Assembly (NCBI RefSeq): GCF_010015585.1
Contig: NW_022985095.1
Coordinates: 184,241-248,240 of the forward strand
Source of the DNA: Eremomyces bilateralis CBS 781.70
Taxonomy: Eukaryota > Ascomycota > Dothideomycetes > Eremomycetales > Eremomycetaceae
Direction: 5' to 3'
Length of the DNA stretch: 64,000 nucleotides
Positions 46,507 through 57,644 of this stretch are shown here, piece by piece. Under the pieces are notes generated by a model. The model worked only from the letters and a program-made list of their open reading frames with translations, was not told the origin of the DNA and made no database searches. Made by a program: the position numbers and the translations under genes. Position 1 is the stretch's first letter. Each line of letters starts with the position of its first letter.

Positions 46507-48048
46507 ATGACCAGTATCGCACTGTTCGCCGAATACTTGCTTCGCATCCGCACCCTGAGCCTCTACATTTCCCTCGCGACGTCGCACACGGAGGAGACGA
46601 AGGCAACATTGTCCGCCGACCGAGAGCATGTCACCGTCACGCACGAAGGCGAGAGCGCCACCATCCGACTACCCACCAGGATCCGCGGGGGTGGTGAAGC
46701 TGCTCTAACCCTACCCGATGTGAGGGAGCAGGGACTCGGGAGCAAAGAACTAACCCTAAGGCTTGCACTGGAAGAGAGAGAAGGCGAGGAAGGACAGCTT
46801 ATACCTCGAGGGGATGGGGACGCAGAGAACGTGGTGCCGTGGGATGCACAGTCCCTGGCAAATGTGAAGGCGATCGCGTGCAAGGGCTGCGGGAACCCCT
46901 TGCTTCAAGGAACTTCCATAACGTCCCCGTCTTCAAAAGATGGCCTGAATGACTGGAACGATCTGCCGAGTGAAAACTGGGCGGAGATGATGGACTTCTG
47001 GCACTGTCACAAACCCGACCCCGATCATGGAGTCGGCAATGCCGGATCGACGAAAGGCTACGCTGCTGCGAACAAGGTCAGAGCCCAGAAAAGCGTAGGT
47101 CTGGTAGGCCTTGGACATTTGCTATTTCATGGACCGGATTGTCGAGGGGTAAGGGTAGGTCTTTCTCTTCCTTTCTTTCTTCTTCTCTCTCTTTTCTCTT
47201 CGGCTTTCTTCGAACGTTCGATCGCATATCGATGTTTAATTCGGGTGGCAAAGAAGGAGGCTGTGTCCTTCTCAGTGACTTGATCTTCGATACAACCACC
47301 CAAGATCGATAGTAGCACCGTCATTCCTTGTTAACCCTTGCGGTTGCCTCGGACCAACGACTACGTCTCCTACTCAGACGGCGTTTTCAAGAGAGTCATT
47401 GGGACGTCCGCGTACACTGCGAGATACATTTAGGCTTACGGACACTGTAGATAGATGAACAAGGAAACAATCAACACTTGCTCTGCGAATCGTGTAGGAG
47501 CCCCCTTGGAGTCGTTGATGAAATGGCCGAAGGCTTCAAGATATTCAAATGGGCAGTCTCAGTTTCGTCCCCAAATTTAACCGCACCGTTCTTTAAGACT
47601 CAGAAATGGGCGGCAGCCACACTGCTTCATGAGGTTGAAACAACGGGCGTGCGAAAGTACATAGTCAAGGAAGAGGATTCCAGTGCCGGGCAAGAAAGAC
47701 TTCTGGTGAGCCCAGCAATGCCGATGCAATGCTATGTGGAAGCTAATCCCGCTTTAGGTTTGGATATTCACCCCCGACCTCTACTTCTCCAGCAGCGTTT
47801 CCAGCACGCACCGGTCTGACCCAACTCGCGCCATGAAGGTTTTGTGGCAACCACTTCGCAGGGACGCATACCATGCCCCGGAATATAAATCCACCGAGGA
47901 AATGGAGTTACCGACGTCCCTGTACACGACGCTGGAGAGGACTTTGAAGGGGAGCGTCCAGTTGCTTCCGCGGTCCGCACGCGACTCCGCACCAGCTGGA
48001 TGGAGCCTGGGGATGGTGGAACGGTTCAAACATAGCGACATATCGTGA
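46507..48048 (+). CDS. HECT-like E2-binding protein (UBE3D-like)
   Basis: Modelled as three exons: 46507-47148, 47451-47705 and 47758-48048, all phase 0, giving 395 residues. The N-terminus MTSIALFAEYLLRIRTLS and the block DLPSENWAEMMDFWHCHKPD are characteristic of the ubiquitin-conjugating-enzyme E2-binding (HECT_2/UBE3D) family. Zinc-binding Cys pairs are seen at ACKGCG and LCESCRS. The C-terminal exons carry WIFTPDLYFSSS and the conserved-looking MKVLWQPL. The 47706-47757 intron is strong (CTAAT branch). The first intron (302 nt, GTAAGG to TGTAG) is much longer than its neighbours; reading it as intron is the only simple way to join the two halves, but a small extra exon inside it cannot be excluded. 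The protein probably binds cyclin-type ubiquitin substrates and E2 enzymes. Confidence 0.75.
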
Positions 48049-49345
48049 ACGGCATGCTGTCCGCTCGCCATTCGAAGAAGGTACTCGGGACAGGAACATT
48101 CACAATTCGTGCGGGAGCTAGATCATATATCCACAGGCACTACTCCCGCCAATATAGCATGGAACCATCCGAATGAACTTCGCACCGCAAATGGGAGCTC
48201 GGGAGTGAGATAGGTGTGCGAAGAAGCGAAAGTCAGCAACATGAAGCAGTCGGCGGTCACGCTGGCTGGCGATATCGATCCGGGTTCGGCTACATGACCC
48301 AACGGAGACAGAAAAGGGTCCCGCATTGTTTTTCATCGGATGTAAGATTCCTGTCAGCAGGCCAGCCCATCATCGAAGCGGAATTGCCCTCCATCCGGGC
48401 CATATTTAAGCATTTAAAAATTGAAATTGAACATGAATACCTCCACATTTCACACCGTAGTCACTAGAAGTATTCAAAGTTTCCAACCAACCCGAAGGAT
48501 CCAATCCGAGTCACCCTCGGTCTTGGCACCAATGCTTCGGTTTCTTCTTGATCAAACTCTCTCGAAGTGATGACGCGGCCCGGCTCAGAGCCTAGGGTTA
48601 CTGTAGAGATAGTGGATCCGGGGCCAACGGATTGCCTGTTGTGGCGCATGTGAGGGCCGAGTAGACATACCACAGTAGTACGCAGCACTGGACCTGTAGG
48701 AATAATATGGAGTTCGGATTTGCGGAATACCTGCCAATTTTACCTGACATGTAGATCTGCCATGGACGGAGTTTCATTATAGACATTCGCAAGGCTGTGG
48801 CTGAGCCACTTTGAAGTCCGAACCACTCCAATCGCCCATCTAAGATCGTCACAGATGTCACACACTGACACACATCTGATGAAGAAGCGCTTCTAAGCCA
48901 TCTCTGCCAGCTCATGTTGTTCGTGCTGAACTCTTGTAGTAATCGTGTGTGCTACTGTGAATGATGAGTGTGGTGCTGACCCCACTTCTATTCTTAATAC
49001 GTCCATTTTGGCGCCAGTAGCTCCCAAGTCCCAGTTCGTCCAAGTCCACTATGAACGTCTTCATCTCCATAACCCCATGATCCATTGCTTCCGCGACCCG
49101 TTATTAACTTCGCCGCTCGCCTTTCCTCTCCTCTCCTCTCCTTCCCTTTCTTTTCCTTCCTTCACTACCATTGAATTCCTTTGAATCGGTACTCTGACGT
49201 ACCAAATCTCGATCGGACCTCATACGCATCTCAAGCAGCCTCCGCCACGATAACTGATCAATTCCCACATACCAATCCGGAGGCAGGGATCACATCTATC
49301 AACCTCAGAAAGCTCTCCATACGGTAGCTTAGCCTACATCACAAT
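48049..49345. other. 1.3 kb interval, no gene seen
   Basis: Contains the 3' UTR of the UBE3D-like gene and the promoter of the CYSTM gene. A strong CT-rich tract at about 49110-49165 is typical of fungal core promoters. Confidence 0.5.
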
Positions 49346-49824
49346 ATGTCTTCACAAAATTACTATGGCGGCCAACAACCGCAGTATCCTCAACAGAGGT
49401 CCGTTTTCACCACCCGGCGTTCCTGGGAGACAAGGAGAAAGCTAATCAAATCCCCACAGTTACGGCCCACCACCCCAAGGATATGGTCCTCCTCAAGGTC
49501 CCTATCAACAAGCTCCTCCTGTGAGTAGATGATAAGCCGATTTGCTTAGGCGCCTGGAGTTGGAGTCTCGACGAAAGGAAAGCGACTGACGCCTTTTTAT
49601 AGATGCAATATCAACAAGGACCCCCTCCGCCACAGGAGAGAGGGAAGAAAGATCGTGGATGCTTAGGCAACCTGTAAGCGCCGCCTTGGATTTCCCCTGT
49701 CCCTAGCTTTTGCACGATGTCGCGTTTTCCGGGTCCCCTTCCTAACACACTGCGCAGACTTGCCTGTCTCTGTTGTCTTTGGATCTGCGAAGAGTGCTGC
49801 GATTGCTGTTGTTGCTGCTGCTGA
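49346..49824 (+). CDS. CYSTM-type cysteine-rich membrane micro-protein
   Basis: Four small exons reconstructed from splice signals: 49346-49398, 49460-49520, 49603-49673 and 49758-49824, giving 83 residues. Introns are 61, 82 and 84 nt, with CTAAT and CTGAC branch sites in the first two. The protein begins MSSQNYYGGQQPQYPQQ, continues with a Gly/Pro/Tyr/Gln-rich stretch, then ERGKKDRGCLGNL, and ends with a Cys-packed helix (ACLCCLWICEECCDCCCC). This is the cysteine-rich transmembrane (CYSTM) module, found in tail-anchored plasma-membrane stress proteins of fungi and plants. Family knowledge links it to metal and oxidative stress tolerance. No single frame is longer than about 60 codons, so ORF-based annotation would miss it. 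Confidence 0.82.
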
Positions 49825-50915
49825 TCGACCTCGAACATTGGGCGCTTGATGTTTCTCTGGGACATGCCGCACGTTCGACTATCCATACATCATGACAAGT
49901 GTGCCCAGAAGGACGGATTCCGTTCTGCCCAACCTTGGATTTCGGACGTGTTCCTCATTGCGATCCGGTCCAATACCCTTCGACGGTCGACGGCTGATCT
50001 TGGGTTCCATATTCTTTTCGGGACGTGTTTGTTTCGAAGGCGACATCTGAATCTTTAGCACGTTGCACCGTGTAAGGCGCAGGGAGCAATCAATCGTTAA
50101 ATCTAGCTGTGGTATCTTGCCAATCAATGAATCAATACTCTGGGATTTCTATTTAAGCGTACCAGCATCAGCCCACCTGGGAACGGGTTCACCAGCAATC
50201 TGATGCGGGACGAACCGAGCCTATTTCTAGCTTTAACCCCCCGTCCGGAATTTGAGGAATCAGCTGTTGGGCGGTTGAGCAAACCCGCAAAGGCCGTCAC
50301 AACTCACAAGTCACAAATGGTGCATTATTGCAGTTGATACAGAGAATTCCCTACAATGATGATGGTGATCGAGTCAGGGCAATTGGGTTTTCCTAGGCGA
50401 AGTAAATACTAATATTTCTATAATTACATATTATTGGGCCTGGTGTTTGCAAAGCGGCGTACTTTCGTAACTCGGTAAGAAATACGGGTCTGAAACAGAC
50501 GAGGCTAATACAGGTAAACTTCAGGGAGGCACGCAACAATTATGACCCTAACCATTTAACCATTAAGGGAAACCGCTATTCACCAAACAAACGGCAGACC
50601 ATTCGGAGTTGATGGTGGTAAACGCGACAGTGCTGTTCATATGAGCTCTTCAGCGTCGTTTGTTGCGTTTTGTTGCGTTTTGTTGCGTTTTGTTGCGTTT
50701 TGCTGCGGATTCTCATTGGTAAGTGTGTCCTTCGACGTGAACGGGGAAAACTGCTGCGGAACTTAGCCACCAGCTGACGATTGCGATGCTTCACAGCCTG
50801 ACCAACGACAAACCCCAGGAAGGCCTCTTCTTTCAGCTTCTCGGGTGCGTATAATATTCTAGCAACATCCACACTTGACCGGTTCGGCGACCAGCACATC
50901 CATATTCTCGTGAAG
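49825..50915. other. 1.1 kb interval, promoter of phospholipase C gene
   Basis: No gene is supported. A 10-bp tandem repeat is at 50661-50700. A 107-codon minus-strand frame at 50576-50899 is largely created by that repeat and is not called. Confidence 0.5.
50661..50700. repeat. 10-bp tandem repeat, four copies
   Basis: The unit TGTTGCGTTT occurs four times exactly, with a degenerate fifth copy after it, about 220 bp upstream of the phospholipase C start codon. Confidence 0.95.
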
Positions 50916-53272
50916 ATGGAGCAGCAATCACTCCCTCACCGACCGAAAGAGCAATCGGCTCCGATCCAGAGCCAAGTTCCAGACACAAATCAAGGAGGTG
51001 GAGGCATTCTGGAGGCAGCCAAGGATCGTGTCGAACGATTCAATCCCATATTGCTGGGATACCTGAAGAAAGCATACGAGGAGCTGGGAGAGAGGAAGCT
51101 ATGGGAAGTTCAACATGAGTCTGCTGTCCCGGCCGCTGGGTTCGACAAAGCTCTGGAGTATTTCTCCTCCCCCAAAGCCGATGCTATCAGGGCCCCGAAG
51201 AGTGTTGACCTGGGCTACTCCATGGCGAACTACTTCATATCGTCAAGCCATAATACATACTTGACTGGGGACCAACTTTTCAGCGACTCGAGCACCGACG
51301 GGTACAAGAACGTAAGGACCTTGTCTGGTGCCTGTGTTGCTGTGTTTCATTCGCTCATCCTCCCTCTAGGTCCTTCTGCGCGGTTGCCGCTGCGTAGAGA
51401 TTGATGTGTGGGATGGTGAGGAGGACAGCTCATCCGATTCAAGCTCAGACAACGAGCCGCCTCTAAAGCCAGTCGCTCATGTGAAGACAGGCCTTCGTGA
51501 GAGGCTCAAGTCCAAAATCAAAGAGACAGCCGAAAAGAAATCCCCGGCGAAACCCCCGTCGAAATCTCCACCAGGTGAGACGGCCTCGAGCGCAGGGCAG
51601 ACGCCCTCCCGTTGCCGCTCGAATTCCTCTCGCGTGGAGCCACGGGTGTTGCACGGCTATACCGCCACCAAGGAAATCCCATTCCGTGCAGCGTGCGAAG
51701 CGATTCGAGACTATTCGTTCGTGGCCAGCGACCTTCCTGTGATCATTTCCTTGGAAGTGCACACCTCGCATGAACAACAGGAGATCATGGTCGAGATCAT
51801 GGAAAGCACGTGGAAGGGCATGCTCGTCGACCTGCCCGACGATGTCGGGGATAACACCTCTCTTCCCGTCCCGAACGACCTGCGGAACAAGATCCTAATC
51901 AAGGTGAAGTATACCCCCACGGAAGCTCAGAAGCCAGGCGCGGGCAGTGGAAAAGCGGGAGAGGCGCAGCACGAAGGATCACCCGAGGGCACTGAGGAGC
52001 CTGCAAAGAAAAGCAAGATCATTGCAGCGCTCTCTAAGCTCGGTGTCTACACAAGAAGTTATCACTTCAAAGATTTCCTGCAGCCAGGTATGCCTCGTCT
52101 ATCGCACCTTACCGTGGGCAGACGTCGCTAACTGCCGAAATAGAGGCTGCTATTCCAACCCACATCTTCTCACTTTCTGAGGGTGCTCTGATGGAAGTGC
52201 ATGAGAAAGATCCTAAGGGGTTGTTCGGTCACAACCGCCAGTTCATGATGAGGGCCTACCCAAAGGGTACTCGTGTGTCATCTTCTAACTTGGATCCGAT
52301 TCTCTTCTGGAGACGAGGGGTCCAAGTCGGTGAGTAGATGTCATACCCCGAATTATTATCACGCTGATCTCGCCAGTTGCCCTGAACTGGCAACGATGGG
52401 ACAAGGGCACCATGTTGAACGAGGCCATGTTTGCAGGGTATGGCGGCTGGGTGCTGAAACCAGCGCCCTTCAGGAGTCATATATCCAGCGATAAAGGGGC
52501 AGCGCTTCAGAAGACTCCTTCCGTTCCAACGACCGCCTTCTCGGCCATCGACTTATCGATTACCTTCTACGCGGGACAGGACATTCCCTTACCCAAGGAC
52601 GAAAAGGAGAAGAGCTTCGATCCATACGTGAAATGTGAATTGCATGTCGAGTCGGAGCCTTTGCCGGGCGGTGAAGGAACAAAGGCCAAGGACGGCGAGC
52701 TCAAGAAGAAGACCAAGACGGCGAGCGCGGGCACAAATCCCGATTTCAAGGGCGAAACCCTTGCCTGGAGCAATATTTCTGGGGTCCTGCCAGAAATGGC
52801 TTTCGTCAGGTATGTGGGATTTCCCATCATCAACAAAGCTTGGGTTTTCCAGTCTTTCATCCTGGCAGTCTACTCTGCGAGAACCATCAATACGCTTTTT
52901 CCATCTCTTCCCTACCCTGTAGCTTTGTGTCCAAGAGTAGAAGCACGCAGCGAGAGTCTCAAGGATATGACTTCATCTATTGCATCCTGTCCGGGTCCAC
53001 GTGTGACTGTGTAACCTTGCACTAAATTATCGTTTATTGCTTCAAGATGTACTTCCGAACTCTGCCTAGGGTCAAGAACCGCTAACAGAATTTGCAGGTT
53101 CAAAGTCATGGACAACGATAAGATTGGACGGGATGACTTCGCAGCCTGGGCATGCGTGCGACTGGATCGTCTGCAACCCGGTTTCCGGATCGTTCACCTC
53201 TTTGGTCCCAATGGTGCCAAGACGAAGGGGATCCTCCTGATCAAAGTCGACAAAAGGTTCAGAGTCAGTTGA
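50916..53272 (+). CDS. Phosphoinositide-specific phospholipase C
   Basis: Five exons: 50916-51311, 51370-52087, 52144-52329, 52377-52809 and 53098-53272, giving 635 residues. Introns are 58, 56, 47 and 288 nt. The enzyme cleaves PIP2 to diacylglycerol and IP3 at membranes. The X domain shows YFISSSHNTYLTGDQL with the first catalytic His, VLLRGCRCVEIDVWDG with metal ligands, and PRVLHGYTAT with the second His. A Lys/Ser/Pro-rich linker sits between these motifs (about residues 150-195). The Y domain carries TRSYHFKDF, NRQFMMRAYPKGTRVSSSNLDP and VALNWQRWDKG. A C-terminal C2 domain follows (LSITFYAGQDIP, FKVMDNDKIGRDDF). The region before the X domain is only about 95 residues, so no PH or complete EF-hand domain is present. 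The 5' ATG at 50916 (MEQQSL) is preferred. Confidence 0.92.
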
Positions 53273-56216
53273 AAAGCCACTTGTGTCCCACACTCTGTGA
53301 AGTATATCTGCAGTGTTCGGAGTGTTGCAGACACGTTCATTTGAACGAGATAAGTTCTGCTCTTATTAATGTGACCATGAAACATGTGCGTTCCACCTCT
53401 GGCAGGCACCTGGAAATGGGAAATGTCAGTGGTATCACGAGTATTAAACCCAAGGGCATTTGGCTGGCCTGAAGCTTGTCTAGATGACTCTCGTTGCACG
53501 AAGGTTGTCAGCCCAAAGATCTGGCGCCGTGGAACGCTCGCAGAGAGATCGTTCTGTCATATCGCACCGAGAGAACGTAATCACATAGAATTACACGGGC
53601 AATATAATCCAATATCCGTGCGATATGACACTAAGCTGTCACACGCCAACTCCATCCAATTCAGGCGAGGTCACTCAAAGGCGCTGTGCTTCGACAAGTG
53701 TAGCTCATGATGTGAGCACCTTTCTACTACATCATCCAGATTCCCATCTGGGGCATGATCAGCTCTGGCCACGTTGATCTTGAACGTGCTGCAGCAATCC
53801 GCTCCTACAGCGTTCGTCCCACTCTATCTCACCGGTCCGGATAACAAAAGCTGTCCTGCTTTTCTTGAATCTTTCAACTCCCTGGATCGGCACAGGGAAG
53901 GTCACCTACCTCATACCTGAGTTGCTTTCAGCGCGCTAACCGGTCTGGAAGACGATGAACGGGCTGACCATTGCTCTCTAACTTTAGAGGCCACTGGATT
54001 GAAGATTTCGTCCGAAGAGCTACGAAACACGAGGCCACCGGCTTGCTATTGAGTAAACAGGGATGTCTGATGAGTTTCAGGTACATCCCAAATGGTCCTA
54101 TTAAACTGGAGTGAATCCACTGGTATGTAAGGCTGGATGGATTATGCGTGCTGATCGGAACGACATGCCATATTCTCAGCGGCAAGCTCGCCTGGAAGTG
54201 CATGAGGTGCTTCAGAAAATACCGATCCGAGCCGCAATCATGATTATTCCCCGTCCGATGGGGTGATGGGCTAGTAGTACATATTGTACCACCCCATCCT
54301 TATGGGACTATAATCATATTCGACCAACAGCAAGATGCGTACCAGATCGATAGGGATAAGCGAAATTTTGAGACACGCCAGTCCTAGACTGCAGGTAGTT
54401 GACTAAGGCTGACTTTGACAGGCCAAACGTCCGCTAACACATGGGCATCGCGTTACATCGTAAGTGGTGTTGATCTGGACCTAGTGCTGCAGCTAACCCG
54501 ACGAATAGGAGTATACAAAGTCCTTCTCGAAGGGCACTACCACAATCCATCCAAGTCCCCGGGGGAAAGACGGTGAAACTGATTGATGTGTCCTATATTC
54601 GGCGCCAGGAGAATCCAATCGAATAGCACCACCAGTCTTCTTGATATTGCATACCCAGGATTCGGCTTAGCGAGCGGGGACTAGCAACCGGTCTGGAGAT
54701 ATCGTGATACCTTCGGACCCATCAATGTCGACTGCCAACGCGATCAGTGAATGTCGCCCCTTACATTGTAAGCTCAGATCAATCGCATAGGCAGCATACC
54801 GTAGTCTGTTCCATAGTAGGCCTCGTGGTGCAAGGGTCGTCGAAATATGTCTGCTTCGATCGTCCATGATACCAGACGAATCCTCCATGACTCACCGCGG
54901 CAGAAAGTTCTAAAAAGACATATATTTCCACCAATCTATGTCAATTCATAGCCTTCAATCAAGGTCAAGGACTCACTCTAGGGACTCAGGTTATTCTCGT
55001 ACATTTGGCTATTGTGGATACATCCCACAGCGGTTCCGTTTGACCGTTTCGTGTATCGTTACCTCTAGGTCAGTGCATCTCGTGGCATTTTGCAATTAGG
55101 GTCTATCACCAGGAAGCCGCTCGCTACTCTCAGCCATTCAAAGACGCGTATTTGAGGCGGGTTGATAGAAGCTAAAAACTTCGAGAAAGGTGCGATTACA
55201 CACTACGGTAGTCTGTACCCCGCTAATACGCTCTCTCAGTGTGCGATCAGAGAGTTCGGACTGGAGTGGGATGCGAATGTTCTCACCCTTGTAGGGCAGA
55301 AATGTGATAGATCATATTGCGATGCATCATGCCGATGGATCCAGCTACCTGGGCAGCTGGGATACCTACTAACGAACCACTTCCATCCTGCATTGCCGAC
55401 AGATCGGCTGACCAGGGTATGGTGCATATCATGCCCCTGACCCTGAGACTCGTTTACGTCCTGGAGGCTGGAAGGGAGATACCTTGAGAGCCGCAATATC
55501 GGAGTAATATCAATGTGAATGATCGAATTCGAAAGACTGAGGATTTACATCAGCTTCTCCTCACTATAAATAAATGGCGTTGGCGCAGATGGATTAGCAG
55601 TTTGGTAAGGAGTTGCCAGTAAGCCAAACATATCATACACAAGACTGCTCGAGTATCAGGACGCATATCTCGACCAACCTAATGGATGTGATAGTGAAAC
55701 CCCTGTCAAGTTACGGTCACTGTGTGGACTACTTACATGTCCGCCATGTATGAACCTTGCCTGCTTGTGTCTCCATCTTTGGAAATGCTGTCCAGGTGGT
55801 CGGGACAATCTGGTGGATCAGTACACATCCAACGCTAGGTAATATGACACAACGTTTTTTACAACGATTACACATATTAGTCGAGCCTGCCGCGCTATCC
55901 ACTACCGTTCGCATTCCGCCAGAATGCGTGAGGTATCACAACTAGACGATCGAAGCAAACGCAGCATGAAGCGAAGTCGAACCGGTGTAGAAAATATTTT
56001 GCGCCTTTCATGATATAGCAACATGCGAGCTATAAATGTAGCTTGACTTCCCAAGTCCAACAGATGTCTCGACAACCACCAATTCAACCTTTGTCTTTGA
56101 GTCTTGTCTTTGTGCTAATAACCCATTCATGCGATCGGCCTTTCAATTGCAAAAGCAATAATCCAATCCCTTCCCCCTTCCGCAGTACCCCTGAGTTTCC
56201 TTCAGCTTAATTCGCA
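53273..56216. other. 2.9 kb gene-poor interval
   Basis: No supported gene. A possible exon pair is visible on the plus strand near 54.42-54.58 kb: a short coding-like stretch (SANTWASRYI), a good intron (GTAAGT donor, CTAACC branch, AATAG acceptor) and a second stretch ending KGTTTIHPSPRGKDGETD. No domain or start could be attached, so it may be a remnant. Confidence 0.4.
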
Positions 56217-56508
56217 ATGGCCCAGAATTTGCGTCACCTTCAGATGCTCGAACAGCTGGGCATCCAGCAATTGCTGGAGTTGACCGTCGGTGGTGGGGTC
56301 GAGGGCGACGATTCAAGCGAAGGGGCTGAAGACGGCGTCGTTCAGGTCATGACGGTATATATCTTGCCCCGAGTATGATAGAACACTGAGAAACTGATCA
56401 TGTCCGCAGATACCCGGCCGAAAATGCCCGACGTGTGGAGCTAAGGGCACAACCGTTTGGGTCATCCCGGGAAAAGCCTGCCCGGCTTGCGGAACAGTTG
56501 TGACCTGA
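56217..56508 (+). CDS. Small double-CxxC zinc-ribbon-like protein
   Basis: Two exons, 56217-56354 and 56410-56508, joined by a 55-nt intron (donor GTATAT, acceptor CGCAG, phase 0), giving 78 residues. The first exon encodes MAQNLRHLQMLEQLGIQQLLEL, an amphipathic helix, followed by an acidic linker. The second exon encodes two knuckles, KCPTCGAKG and ACPACGTVV, spaced by TTVWVIPG, which together look like a four-Cys zinc ribbon. Neither exon alone makes an ORF above 60 codons. The family is not recognised; a protein- or nucleic-acid-binding role is inferred. Its compact structure and intact splice signals in an otherwise gene-poor stretch argue that it is real. Confidence 0.65.
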
Positions 56509-57092
56509 TAAGTCCAGGTAGGACAGTCGAGCCTTTAGTTTCAGGGGAAAGCTAACAAGTATGAAAGCGGAAAACTCCAAGTTGAGAACTCCTCGAGAAT
56601 AGGCGAGGGATTGACCAAGGCCACGGACGTGAATGGAGAGGAACTTTTGCATCAGTCTGGTCCTATATGGCCATACGATATTTTCTGTATGATGCATCAT
56701 TAGGATTGTAATTCAATTTCAGAAGCTACACTTACCTGGCCTTGTTTCATGTCGCTTCACATTGAATCTCGTCACTGGTGTGCTCGTAGTGCAAAAATCC
56801 CCCCGAATATGCCCTCCAGAAGTCGAATCCTATCCAAACCCAGCCGAAAGATGGTCTGAGAAAGTCCAAGGAATGGAGTTTCCGTAGATGTGCATGTCCG
56901 TCTGCGTGGGACGCCTATGATCTTTCTCTTGCTCGGCGTGATGAAACCAGGACATGTCATTATCGTAAGTGTAGGTTTGGTTTTCGATCCGACCAATCAA
57001 TTGTAGGGACGCGTCTAAACTCAATAGGTTCAGACGCTGCGCATGAGCCTAAAGAATCCTCATCAGGGTCTAGCCAGCTTTGAGGGTAGATA
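56509..57092. other. Intergenic, no gene seen
   Basis: Short frames only, with no recognisable domain or splice-linked coding signal. Confidence 0.45.
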
Positions 57093-57644
57093 TTATTGGT
57101 ATTGTGAACAAACATGGAATGATTCGGGGGCTATAGCCCCCACCAAATGGTCACCGCCGGTACCTAATCCTGGAATAGATCCACGATGAGCTTCTAGGCA
57201 TATTGGTAACGGGATAACATCTTCGAGATCCGGATTCAGGGCCGGGTCCAGGTCACTCCTGGGGTGCTGCTCTGGAGCTGCGAATGTCGGAAAGTCATGG
57301 ATATCCGCGTCGCCCTGAACTCCTGAAGGATAGGAGACCTGCTTTTGAGATTTTTCGGTTCGATTATCATGTTGAAATGTTTCGCTATTCATGTTGAGAT
57401 GAGACGCGATTTCCACAGTGGGAGAATCTTGTCGTTCAACTTGCCGTCCCGGGCGGGATTCATGCAGCTTCTCAGATATACTATGTTGGTCTCGGTTCTG
57501 GGGTATAGATTGGTCCACGGAAGCGGTCCTTACTCGTCTTCTTGACCCTCTGGGATGGATATCCCAGGCTGTAGTCAACTGATCCGGGGTATCCTTCCTG
57601 TTGATGTATTCTCTTGTCTCAAGGGTATTGGGATGAGACGACAT
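57093..57644 (-). CDS. Hypothetical protein, low support
   Basis: A minus-strand frame; from the internal ATG at 57644 (MSSHPNTLE) it encodes 183 residues. It is hydrophilic, rich in Ser, Asp, His, Pro and Arg, and without hydrophobic segments or motifs. The upstream in-frame part (to 57803) has a different, hydrophobic character and may be unrelated leader. No family is recognised, there is no splice evidence, and the surrounding DNA is gene-poor, so this may be chance or part of a larger broken gene. Confidence 0.3.
   Translation of the reverse strand: MSSHPNTLETREYINRKDTPDQLTTAWDIHPRGSRRRVRTASVDQSIPQNRDQHSISEKLHESRPGRQVERQDSPTVEIASHLNMNSETFQHDNRTEKSQKQVSYPSGVQGDADIHDFPTFAAPEQHPRSDLDPALNPDLEDVIPLPICLEAHRGSIPGLGTGGDHLVGAIAPESFHVCSQYQ

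Noticed and set aside
50576-50899. 107-codon minus-strand frame upstream of phospholipase C
   Set aside because: Much of it is produced by the 10-bp tandem repeat (TKRNKTQQ-like) and it lies in the promoter.
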